Assembly (NCBI GenBank): GCA_027563935.2
Contig: CM050450.1
Span: 30,987,439-31,051,438, forward strand
Direction of reading: 5' to 3'
Length of the DNA: 64,000 nucleotides
Origin: Costus lasius
Lineage: Eukaryota > Streptophyta > Magnoliopsida > Zingiberales > Costaceae
Below, in pieces: positions 35,205 to 47,985 of this stretch. Every line of letters begins with the position of its first letter. Within the stretch, counting starts at the first letter, position 1. The position numbers and the translations under genes are program-made. The notes beneath the pieces are model-generated. The model searched no databases and had not been told where the DNA came from. It saw only the letters and a program-made list of their open reading frames with translations.

Positions 35205-37689
35205 ATGGCTACGAACACTGGCGGATTATCACTGCGATCACTCCTTGATAAGGATAAGTTAGTTGGAACTAACTTTATGGACTGGCATCGAAATTTGAGG
35301 ATTGTGCTCAAGCTCGAGAGGAAGCTATATGTCCTTGAGAAGCCAATTCTTGAGCCACTTCCATGCTTGGCCTCAGCGGCTGAGAGGGATGCTTATGATA
35401 AGCATCAAGCTGATACTTTAGAGGTTGCACAATTGATGCTAACCAACATGTCGCCCAAGCTTAGAGGGCAATATGAATCTAAGAGTGCCTCTGAAATTAT
35501 TTCTAATCTAAGGCAGCTCTTTGATGCATTGGTTGAGCTCAACCCTCCTAAAGTAAACATTCAGTGTGTTGAGCCCAAAGGCTTAACTAATACATTGAAA
35601 ACAAAGATGGAAAGAGTCAGGAATAATAAATGCTACTCATGTGGAGGACCACCTCACATGATAAAGGACATAGTATGACTTCAGAATGAGAAGAAGAGAG
35701 GCAAGGCTTCGTCTTCATGCTCAGGTATTTATGTTACAGAAGTCAACCTTTCTACTTCTATGTCATGGGTATTGGATACCGCATGTGGAGCTCATATTTG
35801 TACAAATATGCAGGGGCTCAAGAAAAGTAGATCGGTGCGGCTTGGAGAGATTGACCTACGCGTTGGAAACGGGGCACAGGTTGCTGCTGTTGCTGTAGGC
35901 GTTCTGACTCTCTCCTTGCCTTCTGGACTTCAATTAGAACTAGACAATTGCTTTTGTGTACCTTCGCTAACAAAGAATATTGTATCCATTCCTTGCTTGG
36001 CGAGGAAAGGATTTAAATTTGAAATAAATAAGAACTCCTGTTCTTTTTCATTTGCAAATATGTTCTATGGGAAGGGCACTTTGTGCAATGGTCTATATAT
36101 CTTGGATATGGAAAGTTCTATTTGTAACATAAGCAATAAGAGGACCAAACTGAGTGGTTCAGTTGGTGCTTTCCTATGGCACTGTCGATTAGCCCATATA
36201 AACAAGAATCGCATCCAACAACTCCACGCAAATGGATTGTTAGATTCAAGTTCCTTGGAGGAATTTGATACTTGTGAACCTTGTTTATTAGGGAAGATGA
36301 CAAAGGCGCCCTTCACCAAGATTGGTGAGAGGGCAGAAGGTTTATTGGATCTCATACATACTGATGTGTGTGGGCCCTTCAATAAACAAGCCAGAGGAGG
36401 GTACAGCTACTTCATTACCTTTACTAATGACTTCAGTAGGTATGGTTATGTCTACTTAATGAGACATAAATCTGAATCCTTTGAGAAATTCAAGGAGTTC
36501 AAGAATGAAGTAGAGAACCAGCTTGGAAGATCCATTAAAGCTCTTCGATCAGATCGAGGTGGAGAATACCTGAGTGGTGAGTTCTTTGACTATCTGAGAG
36601 AGTGTGGGATCATATCCCAACTCACTCCTCCTGGAACACCTCAATGGAATGGTGTGTCTGAAAGGAGAAATCGAACTTTATTGGATATGGTTCGATCCAT
36701 GATGAGTCATGCAACTCTACCTTCATCATTCTGGGGGCATGCACTAGAAACAGCTTCTCTAATACTGAATAATGTTCCATCTAAGAGTGTCTCCAAAATA
36801 CCATACGAGGTATGGAGTGGAAGACGCCCTAATCTCACGTTTATCAGGATCTGGGGATGTGAGGCTTACGTCAAACGTCAGGATTCTAGCAAGTTAGAAC
36901 CTAGATCTGATAAGTGTGTGTTTGTGGGGTATCCTAAGGAAACTAAAGGATACTACTTCTATGTCCCAACCGAGAACAAAGTTTTTGTTGCTCGGGGTGC
37001 TGTCTTTCTAGAGAAAGAATTTCTTATGAAAGAAGTTAGTGGGAGGAAGTTTGACTTGGATGAGGTCCAAGTGCAAGCACAAGACAAAGAGATGGAATCT
37101 GAGCCACCTGCACCGGTTGCTAGGCAACCTGAGGCTCAGACACAGGTCCCGCGTAGGTCTGGGAGAATTCGTCATGCACCTGAAAGGTATGGGTCGCTAC
37201 CGACCCAACACGATGGGATCTTCATCATTGAGGATGAACCTAGAACCTATGATGAGGCGGTCAGTGGACCAGACTCCGAGAAATGGCTTGACGCCATGAG
37301 ATCTGAGATGGATTCCATGTCGGCTAACCAAGTCTGGGATTTGGTTGAGCTGCCTGATGGGGTAAAACCCATAGGGTGTAAATGGGTCTTCAAGAAGAAG
37401 ACAGACATGGATGGCAAAATAGTTACCTATAAGGGTAGACTAGTGGCTAAAGGATTTAAACAAGTCCACGGGGTGGACTATGATGAAACCTTCTCGCCAG
37501 TTGCCATGATTAAATCCATTCGGATTCTGCTTGCTATAGCTGCATATCATGACTATGAGATATGGCAGATAGATGTGAAAACAGCGTTCCTTAATGGGAA
37601 GCTGACTGAGGATGTGTATATGACACAACCTGATGGCTTCATCCATCCTGTAGAGGCTAATAAGGTCTGCAGGCTAAAGAGGTCCATCT
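35205..37689 (+). pseudogene. gag-pol of A2, first part (Gag, protease, integrase, RT start)
   Basis: Starts MATNTGGLSLRSLLDK in the context AACAATGG. The Gag is short: after LRQLFDA (near residue 108) most of the capsid-like segment seen in A3 and B is replaced by about 36 residues. The knuckle reads CYSCGGPPHMIKDI (C143, C146, H151), with Ile in place of the fourth ligand Cys. A TGA stop (CGA in A4) follows at 35676-35678. Beyond it the same frame stays open through protease LDTACG, integrase (RSDRGGEY, NGVSERR) and RT to KTAFLNG, until B2 interrupts at 37689. The C-terminal part is at 46797-47947. Confidence 0.9.
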
Positions 37690-39375
37690 TGTTGGGGTAT
37701 GCCCTTAAGGCTAATGTTTGAGGCCTTGGGAATGTATCAGTATCATGTAATAAACTCTTATGTTTATAAAGGCACGGTTGTTATTCAGTTTGTTACATTG
37801 TCTGCTGCAATAAGTGTACTTCTGAATAATGTCTCAAAGCTGTTCAGCTAGGCTGACATGCAGTTAAGTCCTTAGTCGATATATCTTGGTGAACATGAGA
37901 CAGCCTTGATATGGTTAAGACTAATATGTGTTCTAATCTTATAGGATGCTTCGAGCATGGAATAAGATGTAGACCCATGGGTACATTGGATGTACTGGAC
38001 AGACCCTACTAGGATATTCAATTGCTTGTCACAATATGAATAATCCTTGAATGCGACAAGTGGCACATTTCCTCTGACTTGAGATCACTTGTGTTTTCTA
38101 AATGATGATTGTCATTGTTTTGAGGTAGTTCAATATCATTTGAAACATAATGGTTATAGACTATCTTGGATGGTGAGCTTGAATCAGGTTAGGGCACTAG
38201 TGATAGATATAGGATTGCCGTCTCCTTGTTTAAGGAGTGTGATGTTCTAAAGGGCCCCCCTGGATGAGATGATTGAGAAAGTGTATGGCCATACCCAGAT
38301 GACTATGTTCATCTGATCTAATCATGCTCATCATATTGGAGCTACAAGCTTGACACGCTTGTCCAATAAGAACATCCAGTGGCAAAGGAAATTTGCATGC
38401 CTTGTGAATTGGATTCACACTTGTGCTGTGGTTTGGGTGTAGTCTTGGAAGACTCTTTCCTTTATATCGGGAGACAGTGATGTGTTGCTAGATACCCCTC
38501 ACTGATCGTGATAACATGAGTTATCGTTACTGACATTTAAAGGAAACCCTCAGGGTCGCACAAATTGATGATATGGCTTACTTAAGTCAGATCGTGTGGA
38601 CTGAATTATTTGGGTTCAGTTTAAAGGGATTTGATCTCTGATTGTAAGTGAGATCTGGTCTGATCATGTTTGATTGATTAGGGCTTGAGATCGGTAAGCT
38701 TCGATCGAGAGAATAGATGCTAGATCGGTGAGATCAGGAGCATCAAGAGATGAACGGTTAGATCTGGAGCCTTAGGGTTTAATTATGATCTAGACCAGAG
38801 GGCTTGGTTTAATTTGGTATTTGAACCAAATTTAATTGAACCAGCTCATTACTTGAGCGCATGGTTCAAAAGATCAGAGGTTTGCGCTTGGGTAAACTCA
38901 TGGGCGCATGAGGAGAAGTGGTTTACTAATTTTAGAAGCCATGACTTCTAAATCGTGACCACGCCTCACGTTGAGGTTATCATGCTCTATTCTCGCCTCT
39001 CACCTTCTCTCTTTCGGCGCTTCCTTGGGTGGCGACTTCTTCACGCATTGGAGAAGGATTCAAAAAAGGAGAGAACTCTCATCTCATTCCCTTCAACCGA
39101 TCAAGGACCTTTTGAAGAGCTTTGCTAGCACAAAGATTCAAAGGAGCAAGCCATTTTCGTTTGTGTGCGTCACCTTTGGAGAAGGAACATTTGTGCCTTT
39201 CCTTCCAAGGCACCATCCGATCGATGGCAATGGTATGAATCTAATCTGATTTATACATTATAAGGAGTTGATCACATGAACTTACATTCGATCTTTTGAA
39301 ACCCTAAGATTCCGCTAGAAAATTTTTGTTGCGCCTCCTATTAGGGTTTTCCCCTTCAGTTCTAGGGGACTTTCA
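37690..39375 (+). repeat. 5' LTR of B2 (1686 bp)
   Basis: TGTTGGGGTATGCCC..GGGGACTTTCA. A donor-like TGGTATGAA gives an intron start at 39233. It diverges from the B1 LTR in the block 38800-39350, so B1 and B2 are separate subfamilies. Confidence 0.93.
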
Positions 39376-39377
39376 AT

Positions 39378-39388
39378 TGGTATCAGAG
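39378..39388 (+). other. Primer-binding site of B2
   Basis: TGGTATCAGAG, two bases after the LTR, an 11-base match to initiator-Met tRNA. Confidence 0.8.
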
Positions 39389-41192
39389 GGAGGTTGTTAT
39401 TGTATGTTCATATGATTGCTTCATGTTACTGTGTGATCCTTATTTGCGATGCATAGATCTAATTGTCATCACATGCGAAACTACATGCTAGTTTTTTAGA
39501 TGTTGGCGCATGTGTATTTTCATGTTTATGTAGGCGCTTGTTAAAGTCTTTGTTTTGTCAAAAACTTGTATCATGCGCGCTCCACATTAGATCTAAGGCC
39601 TTACTTTAAACCCTTAGACGGGTTATTAGGGTTGAAGTCATCCCCTAGGTTAGATCCAGATAGTCTGATCAGACCATCTGACAGCCTTGATGGGTTGACC
39701 AGATAGCACCTGTGCGCAAGCACCTGGTGGCTATAGGTCGACTCCAGACAGGCGTGTAGCGATGTCTGGTTGAGACAACTAATGAACGCACATGAGTTAG
39801 GCCCGGGGTCACACTCGCTTGCCAGACCTCATAGTGGTCGTTCAGCCCTGGCGCATGCATGGTTGACCACTGGATCAACTCAAGTCAGTTACGACTTGGT
39901 GCATGCAAGGGCAATGGATCTGACTAGGTTGGATGAGTGGATCCCTAGTAATGGACCGTTGTAAGGTAGTAGGGCATATAAGGAAAATAAAATTGATGCC
40001 AATGGGGTTTTTTCAAAAATTTTATTTTCTTGAAAGGATCACATGTTTGATTGTGGCATATGCTTGTTTATTTATTCTTATGTGGGCTACCCATGTTAAA
40101 TGTGTGCTGTGCTGGGGCCTGCGTGCCTGTATTAAAGTTGTAAATTCATTATTGTGATCTGCGTATCACATTGTATTTAATTTATAAAGTGTAATTGACC
40201 TGCGTGTCAATCTTGTCTAGATAGATTAATTTGTAAGTTAATCAGACAAGAGCACATAGCACACTTGGTAGAGGCGCTTGCAGCAGAGGCTTGACCAGGT
40301 GGGAGGTCCAGGGTTCGACTCTGGGACCAGGCGCATTTTCCCTGGTAGGCGCACCTGAGCTGCAGATGGTGCTTGGGCCCTGGTTTGGGCCAAATGAGCA
40401 GCAAAAGTCCCATGAAGAAAAGCAAGTGAAGACTTAAGTTAATTAAGGTCTTACTTAGGCTATGGGCTTTTACCACATAAGATCCATGCTTTCTTTTATT
40501 GTTTATATAAGTAGAATAGCATGATTTATTTATCTTCTGCTATCACCATAGGAATTGCATGATAGTGAAGAAGATAAAAGACCGTTAAAATCCAACGCTA
40601 AAATATCAAGCTCGTAAGCCTTCTGACGCGAAACCTCACTGTTCTGATTATCGTTGGAGCCGTATTGTACCCACTCAGTGGGCACGTCCATCTATCTTCA
40701 GACGGTGCTGGATTACACCTGCGTGTTACAGAGAAGGGATTTATCGCTTCTCGTTGCTCAGCATAGCACGTGGTGGTCCTAGGAGTAGGTCGGGTCAGCT
40801 TGACCATGTAGGCTACATATGTGGCGCATATGGTAGCGCATGGAGGCAGCCATCTGTGGGGTCAGAGATTGTGTTGTACCAACTCAGTTGGCACAGTCTG
40901 CTGGATTGCCCAGATGAAGGGGAATCGCACGGGTTGGCGATTGGCTGGAACAGCCTACCAGAGATTAGTGCTTGTACTCTCTGTGCATCTTATCTCGCCT
41001 GAGCGGGACGCGGAGACCAAGTATGAAATCTGGGTCCCATCTCACTAAAAGAGTTCTACTCTTTTGGGCTGTTTTTGCTGGATTTTTCAGCCAGATAAAA
41101 TAGTGAGAAAAAGAATCATTCTTAAGTCCTGATTGATTCTTAACATTGATACTGACCTTGCTGTTCTTGCATTGTTGTAGATACCTGCAGCA
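39389..41192 (+). other. 5' leader of B2 with two hairpin clusters and tRNA-like module
   Basis: Cluster I: GGC-CTGCGT-GCC (40116-40127), TGTGAT-CTGCGT-ATCACA (40153-40170), ATTGAC-CTGCGT-GTCAAT (40194-40211), then the long CTTGTCT..AGACAAG stem. The tRNA-like module follows at about 40250-40328 and ends GGGACCA. Cluster II: CCCAC-TCA-GTGGG (40670-40682), CCAAC-TCA-GTTGG (40879-40891), TCTCGC-CTGA-GCGGGA (40993-41008). A 3' splice site ends at 41180. Loop changes against B1 leave every stem intact. Confidence 0.6.
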
Positions 41193-44100
41193 ATGAACAC
41201 CATGAGCTTCAATGTGCGATCCCTACTGGAAAGGGAGAAGTTTGCTGGGCCGAACTTCTCAGACTGGTACGGACACCTTAAGATTGTTCTTAAGGCAGAG
41301 AGGAAACTGTATGTCCTCGAGACGGCTATACCGCCTCAGCCCGCTCCGAACGCCGCAAGGGCGGTTCGGGAAGCAAATGAAAAGACGTCAATGATAGCAT
41401 TGATGTCGCTTGCCTGATGCTAGCGTCTATGACGCCACCGCTGCAGCGTCAGCATGAGGATATGTCTGCTGTACAAATTATAGCAAACCTCAAGATGCTG
41501 TATGCTGCACAGGCGAGGACAGAACGCTATAATCTGACAAAGCTGTTCTTCCAGAGCAAACTGGCTGAAGGGAGCCCAGTGGGAGCTCACGTGCTCAAGA
41601 TGATTGGGCACAAGGAGGCTCTAGAGAAACTGGGGCATACCATCAATCAGGAGCTTGCTGTAGACATTATTCTGCAGTCTCTCCCGCCCTCTTTCGATGC
41701 GTTCATCATTAACTTTAATATGAACAAAATCGACTGTACTCCGGCAGAGCTGCTGAATATGCTCTTGACTACTGAGGAGACTCTGAAGGGAAAGCCTTCG
41801 ACCTCTGTCTTAATGGTTCCTTCCAGGAACAAGAAGAAGGGGAAGAAGGGCAAGGCCCCTGTCAAGAGTTACAGCAAGGCTCTGAAGCAAAAAGTTAAGC
41901 GGTCAAAGGAATACAGATGTTTCCACTGTGGCCAGCTGGGTCACTGGAAAAAGGACTGTAAAGCGCTCCAAGGAGATAAGAGGGGAAGCTTTGCTTCTGG
42001 CTCAGGTATTTACGTGACGGAAGTCATGGTTTCATCTTCTTCTATTTCATGGGTGTTGGACACTGCATGTGGAGTTCACATTTGTTCAAATGTACAGGAA
42101 CTCAAGAGAAGAAGACAGGTGGGACAGCATGAGGTGGACCTACGAGTTGGAAACGGGGCACGGGTTGCTGCTGTTGCTGTAGGAGACTATTTCATCTCTT
42201 TACCATCTGGACTTGTGTTAGAATTAAACAGTTGTTACTTTGTTCCAAGTATTACTAAAAATATTATCTCTATTCCTGCTCTTGTCAGGAAAGGGTTTTC
42301 CTTTGAATGCAATATTTTAAAGTGTATTCTGACTTTAGATAATATTGTTTATGCTACTGGTTCAATTAACAATGGGTTATTCATGTTGGACATGGAATGT
42401 TCTATACACAATATTGATAATAAGAAAGCCAAATATGCTGATGACAGCACCTTGTTATGGCATAGTCGTTTAGGCCATATTAACAAGAAACCCATTAAGC
42501 GGTTGCATGATTATGGACTGCTGGGATCATTCTCCTATGAGGAGATTGATACATGCAAAGCTTGTTTAATGGGTAAAATGACAAAGTCACCTTTTCCCCA
42601 TAAAGGTCAAAGGGCTTCAGGTTTACTTGACCTTATACACAGTGATGTGTGTGGGCCATTTAGTAAACATGCCAGAGGTGGCTATCAATACTTCATCACC
42701 TTCACTGATGATTTCAGTAGGTACGGTTATGTCTATCTGATGAGACATAAGAGTGAATCTTTTGACAAGTTCAAAGAATTCAAGAATGAAGTACAGAATC
42801 AGCTAGGCCGACATATCAAGGCACTTCGTTCTGATCGAGGTGGAGAATACCTAAGTCGAGAGTTTACTGACTATCTGAAGGAGTGTGGGATTATCTCACA
42901 GCTCACTCCGCCAGGAACACCGCAATGGAATGGTGTGTCCGAGAGGAGAAATAGAACGTTACTTGATATGGTTCGTTCTATGATGAGTCAGGCTGCTCTA
43001 ACTTACTCCTTTTGGGGATTTCCACTGGAGACAGCTGCAAAGGTACTAAACCGAGTGCCATCCAAGGCAGTTTCAAAGACGCCATATGAGTTATGGTATG
43101 GGAAACAGCCGAGCTTAACATTTATCAGGATCTGGGGCTGCGAGGCTTATGTCAAAAAGCTCGCCTCTGGGAAACTAGAGAGCAGATCTGAGAAATGTAT
43201 CTTTGTCGGTTACCCTAAGGAAACTAAGGGTTATTATTTCTACGATCCCAAAGAGAACAAAGTATTTGTTGCTCGGACGGCCATATTTCTTGAGAAGGAG
43301 TATCTTCTGCAAGAGGCCAGTGGGAGAGAAATAAAGCTGGATGAGAATCCAGAGGAAGGACAAAGTGGTCAAGCACAGTTGGATGAGCCTGAGCCGGTAG
43401 AACAGGTTACTGAACAACCTGAGGCTCAGATATCACGGGAACCGCGAAGATCGGGAAGGATCCGTCGACAGCCTGAGCGCTATGACGGAGTCTACATCAT
43501 TGATCATGATGAACCCCTCACTTATGCGGATGCGGTCAGTGGACCGGAGTCAGCGAGATGGCTTGAAGCTATGCGCGCCGAGATGGACTCCATGTCAGAT
43601 AACCGAGTCTGGGATTTGGTTGATCCGCCTCCAGGAGTAATCCCTATAGGTTGTAAATGGATCTTCAAGAAGAAGATTGACATAGATGGTAACGTGGTTA
43701 CCTATAAAGGCAGGCTAGTTGCGAAAGGTTTCAAACAAATCTACGAGATAGATTATGATGAAACTTTCTCACCTATAGCCATGTTTAAGTCTATTCGGAT
43801 TCTTTTCGCGATAGCAGCATATTACGATTATGAGATCTGGCAGATGGATGTGAAAACGGCTTTCCTTAATGGAAATCTGGATGAGGATGTGTATATGACA
43901 CAACCAGAAGGTTTCACTAATCCATCAGATCGTCATAAAATATGCAAGTTAAAGAAGTCTATTTATGGACTCAAACAAGCATCAAGAAGCTGGAATATTC
44001 GTTTTGGTGAATCAGTCACTGAATTTGGTTTCATCAAGAACGAAGATGACCCGTGTGTATATAAGAGGTTTAGTGGGAGCGTGATTACATTCCTAGTCCT

Positions 44101-45085
44101 CTACGTCGATGATATCTTGATCATTGGAAACGATATTCCTGAAATGCATGCGGTTAAGGCATGGCTAAGGAAATGTTTCCAGATGAAAGATCTTGGAGAA
44201 GCAGCCTATGTATTAGGTGTGAAGATCTACAGGGATAGATCTAAGAGGCTTCTCGGGCTGTGCCAGAGTACTTACATCGATAAAGTCATGGAGAGATTTC
44301 ATTTAGAGAATTCTAAAAGAGGATATCTTCCAGTCAGACATGGTCTGAATCTTTCGAAGAGTCAGTGTCCACAAACACAGACTGAGAAAGATGAAATGGA
44401 CAATACGCCTTATGCTTCGGCTATTGGGTCCATAATGTATGCGATGTTGTGTACTCGCCCAGACGTCGCTTACGGGTTAAGCGTGACCAGTCGGTTCCAA
44501 GGTAATCCAGGTATGGCGCACTGGATTGCAGTCAAGAACATTTTAAAATATCTGCGGAGGACCAAAGATATGTTCTTGATATATGGTGGTCAGGAAGAAC
44601 TCAGTATTGAAGGATATACTGACGCTTCGTTCCAGTCTGACCAGGATGATTTCCGATCGCAATCAGGCTATACTTTTAGCTTGAATGGAGGAGCGGTGGT
44701 GTGGAAGTGTTTCAAACAGTCAATCGTTGCTGATTCCACAACAGAAGCCGAGTATGTTGCAGCCTCGGAAGCATCCAAGGAGGCAGTATGGATTCGTAAG
44801 TTCGTTCAGGAACTTGGTGTTGTTCCTTCGAGTGCAGATCCTTTGGTTATCTTTTGTGATAACACTGGAGCAATCGCATAAGCAAAGGAACCACGGTCGC
44901 ACCAGAAGTCCAAGCACATACAGCGACGGTTTCATTTGATCCGGGAGATCATTGATCGTGGCGAGATCAAAGTCTGCAAGGTTCATACAGATGACAATCT
45001 GGCAGACCCGCTTACTAAGCCTCTGGCGCAGCAGAAGCATGAGAAGCACTGTAATGATATGGGTTTGAGATTTCTCAACCATTAG
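41193..45085 (+). pseudogene. gag-pol of B2 (nearly intact, two breaks)
   Basis: Gag starts at ATG 41193 (or 41202). A one-base loss near 41385 shifts the frame; from 41417 a 1154-codon frame runs through the capsid segment, zinc knuckle CFHCGQLGHWKKDC, protease LDTACG and integrase HHCC. It continues through RSDRGGEY..NGVSERR (D,D35E), RT (YVDD near 44106) and most of RNase H. A CAA-to-TAA change at 44879-44881 ends it about 68 codons early; the remaining RNase H codons to TAG 45083-45085 are otherwise preserved. All catalytic residues I can see are present. Best-preserved B coding region in the window. Confidence 0.93.
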
Positions 45086-45105
45086 ATTAAGTGCAAGTGG
45101 GAGAT

Positions 45106-46791
45106 TGTTGGGGTATGCCCTTAAGGCTAATGTTTGAGGCCTTGGGAATGTATCAGTATCATGTAATAAACTCTTATGTTTATAAAGGCATGGTTGTTAT
45201 TCAGTTTGTTACATTGTCTGCTGCAATAAGTGTACTTCTGAATAATGTCTCAAAGCTGTTCAGCTAGGCTGACATGCAGTTAAGTCCTTAGTCGATATAT
45301 CTTGGTGAACATGAGACAGCCTTGATATGGTTAAGACTAATATGTGTTCTAATCTTATAGGATGCTTCGAGCATGGAATAAGATGTAGACCCATGGGTAC
45401 ATTGGATGTACTGGACAGACCCTACTAGGATATTCAATTGCTTGTCACAATATGAATAATCCTTGAATGCGACAAGTGGCACATTTCCTCTGACTTGAGT
45501 TCACTTGTGTTTTCTAAATGATGATTGTCATTGTTTTGAGGTAGTTCAATATCATTTGAAACATAATGGTTATAGACTATCTTGGATGGTGAGCTTGAAT
45601 CAGGTTAGGGCACTAGTGATAGATATAGGATTGCCGTCTCCTTGTTTAAGGAGTGTGATGTTCTAAAGGGCCCCCCTGGATGAGATGATTGAGAAAGTGT
45701 ATGGCCATACCCAGATGACTATGTTCATCTGATCTAATCATGCTCATCATATTGGAGCTACAAGCTTGACACGCTTGTCCAATAAGAACATCCAGTGGCA
45801 AAGGAAATTTGCATGCCTTGTGAATTGGATTCACACTTGTGCTGTGGTTTGGGTGTAGTCTTGGAAGACTCTTTCCTTTATATCGGGAGACAGTGATGTG
45901 TTGCTAGATACCCCTCACTGATCGTGATAACGTGAGTTATCGTTACCGACATTTAAAGGAAACCCTCAGGGTCGCACAAATTGATGATATGGCTTACTTA
46001 AGTCAGATCGTGTGGACTGAATTATTTGGGTTCAGTTTAAAGGGATTTGATCTCTGATTGTAAGTGAGATCTGGTCTGATCATGTTTGATTGATTAGGGC
46101 TTGAGATCGGTAAGCTTCGATCGAGAGAATAGATGCTAGATCGGTGAGATCAGGAGCATCAAGAGATGAACGGTTAGATCTGGAGCCTTAGGGTTTAATT
46201 ATGATCTAGACCAGAGGGCTTGGTTTAATTTGGTATTTGAACCAAATTTAATTGAACCAGCTCATTACTTGGGCGCATGGTTCAAAAGATCAGCGGTTTG
46301 CGCTTGGGTAAACTCATGGGCGCATGAGGAGAAGTGGTTTACTAATTTTAGAAGCCATGACTTCTAAATCGTGACCACACCTCACGTTGAGGTTATCATG
46401 CTCTATTCTCGCCTCTCACCTTCTCTCTTTCGGCGCTTCCTTGGGTGGCGACTTCTTCACGCATTGGAGAAGGATTCGAAAAAGGAGAGAACTCTCATCT
46501 CATTCCCTTCAACCGATCAAGGACCTTTTGAAGAGCTTTGCTAGCACAAAGATTCAAAGGAGCAAGCCATTTTCGTTTGTGTGCGTCACCTTTGGAGAAG
46601 GAACATTTGCGCCTTTCCTTCCAAGGCACCATCCGATCGATGGCAATGGTATGAATCTAATCTGATTTATACATTATAAGGAGTTGATCACATGAACTTA
46701 CATTCGATCTTTTGAAACCCTAAGATTCCGCTAGAAAATTTTTGTTGCGCCTCCTATTAGGGTTTTCCCCTTCAGTTCTAGGGGACTTTCA
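45106..46791 (+). repeat. 3' LTR of B2 (1686 bp)
   Basis: Preceded by the polypurine tract AAGTGGGAGA. Same length as the 5' copy. It ends at 46791 and is followed by the target copy CATCT. Confidence 0.93.
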
Positions 46792-46796
46792 CATCT

Positions 46797-47947
46797 ATGG
46801 ATTAAAGCAAGCATCTCGAAGTTGGAATCTTCGATTTGATGAGGCCGTTAGAGATTATGGCTTTATCAAAAGCGAAGATGACGCCTGTGTATACAGAAAA
46901 TTCAGTGGGAGCTTGGTAAATTTTTTGGTCTTGTATGTTGATGACATACTGCTCATCGGAAACGACATCCCTAGTCTTCAAGCTGTGAAGACATGGTTGG
47001 GGAAGTGTTTCGAGATGAAAGACTTAGGGGAGGCCGCCTATATTCTAGGCGTGAGGATCTACCGGGATAGATCCAAGAGGCTCTTGGCCCTTAGTCAAAG
47101 TACTTACATTGATAAGGTACTGGAGAGGTTCTACATGGAGCAATCCAAGAAAGGATACCTTCCAGTGAGACATGGCCTTACTCTCTCAAAGAGCCAGTGT
47201 CCTACAACACAGGCTGAGAGGGATGACATGAGTCGAATTCCTTATGCTTCGGCAGTAGGATCGATCATGTATGCAATGTTATGTACTAGACCAGATGTGG
47301 CATATGCTGTGAGCATTACCAGCCGATACCAATCCAATCCAGGTCTACAGCACTGGGTGGCTGTAAAGAACATCCTAAAGTATCTGAGAAGAACTAAGGA
47401 TTTGTTCTTGGTCTATGGGGGACAGAAAGAGCTCAGTATGCAGGGCTATACTGACGCATCGTTCCAGTCTGACCCTGACGACTTTAGATCGCAGGCCGGC
47501 TATGTGTTCAAGATAAATGGAGGCGCTGTATGTTGGAAGAGCTTCAAGCAATCCACCATAGCAGATTCTACAACCGAAGCTGAGTATGTGGCTGCTTCTG
47601 AGGCAGCCAAGGAAGCTGTTTGGATAAGGAAGTTCTTATGTGATCTTCAAGTGGTACCTAGTGCAATGGATCCCATTGAACTCTACTGTGACAACAATGG
47701 AGCAATTGCACAAGCCAAGGAACCACGGTCTCATCAAAGATCCAAACACATACTCAGAAGATTTCACCTGATCAGAGAGATCATTGACAGAGGTGATGTC
47801 AAGATTAGCAGAGTAGATACAGAGAACAATCTGGGAGACCCATTGACCAAGGCTAGAGATATGGGGTTGAGATATGGTCACGCTAGAGATATGGTCACGC
47901 TAGAGATTAGCAGAAGCATGATGGTCACGCTAGAGATATGGGGTTGA
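46797..47947 (+). pseudogene. gag-pol of A2, second part (RT, RNase H)
   Basis: Resumes in frame with YGLKQASRSWN after the CATCT target copy. It includes YVDDILLIG (near 46940), the PYASAVGSIMYAMLCTRPDV block and RNase H (YTDASFQSD, STTEAEYVAAS, ELYCDNNGAIAQAK) through NNLGDPLTKA. The C-terminus is abnormal: the GGTCACGCTAGAGATATG segment is repeated in several partial copies at 47860-47945, replacing the ALAQQKHDGHARDMGLRF end seen in A4. Confidence 0.88.
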
Positions 47948-47985
47948 GATTCCTCAACTTCTAGGTCTTAGTGCAAGTGGGAGAT

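Larger units (their letters stand above)
37690..46791 (+). mobile_element. Complete family B copia element B2 (9102 bp)
   Basis: LTRs 37690-39375 and 45106-46791, both 1686 bp, with about nine differences by eye. Target-site duplication CATCT at 37685-37689 and 46792-46796 in the RT region of A2. Near full-length gag-pol with two breaks. The closest relative in the window is B1. Confidence 0.95.
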
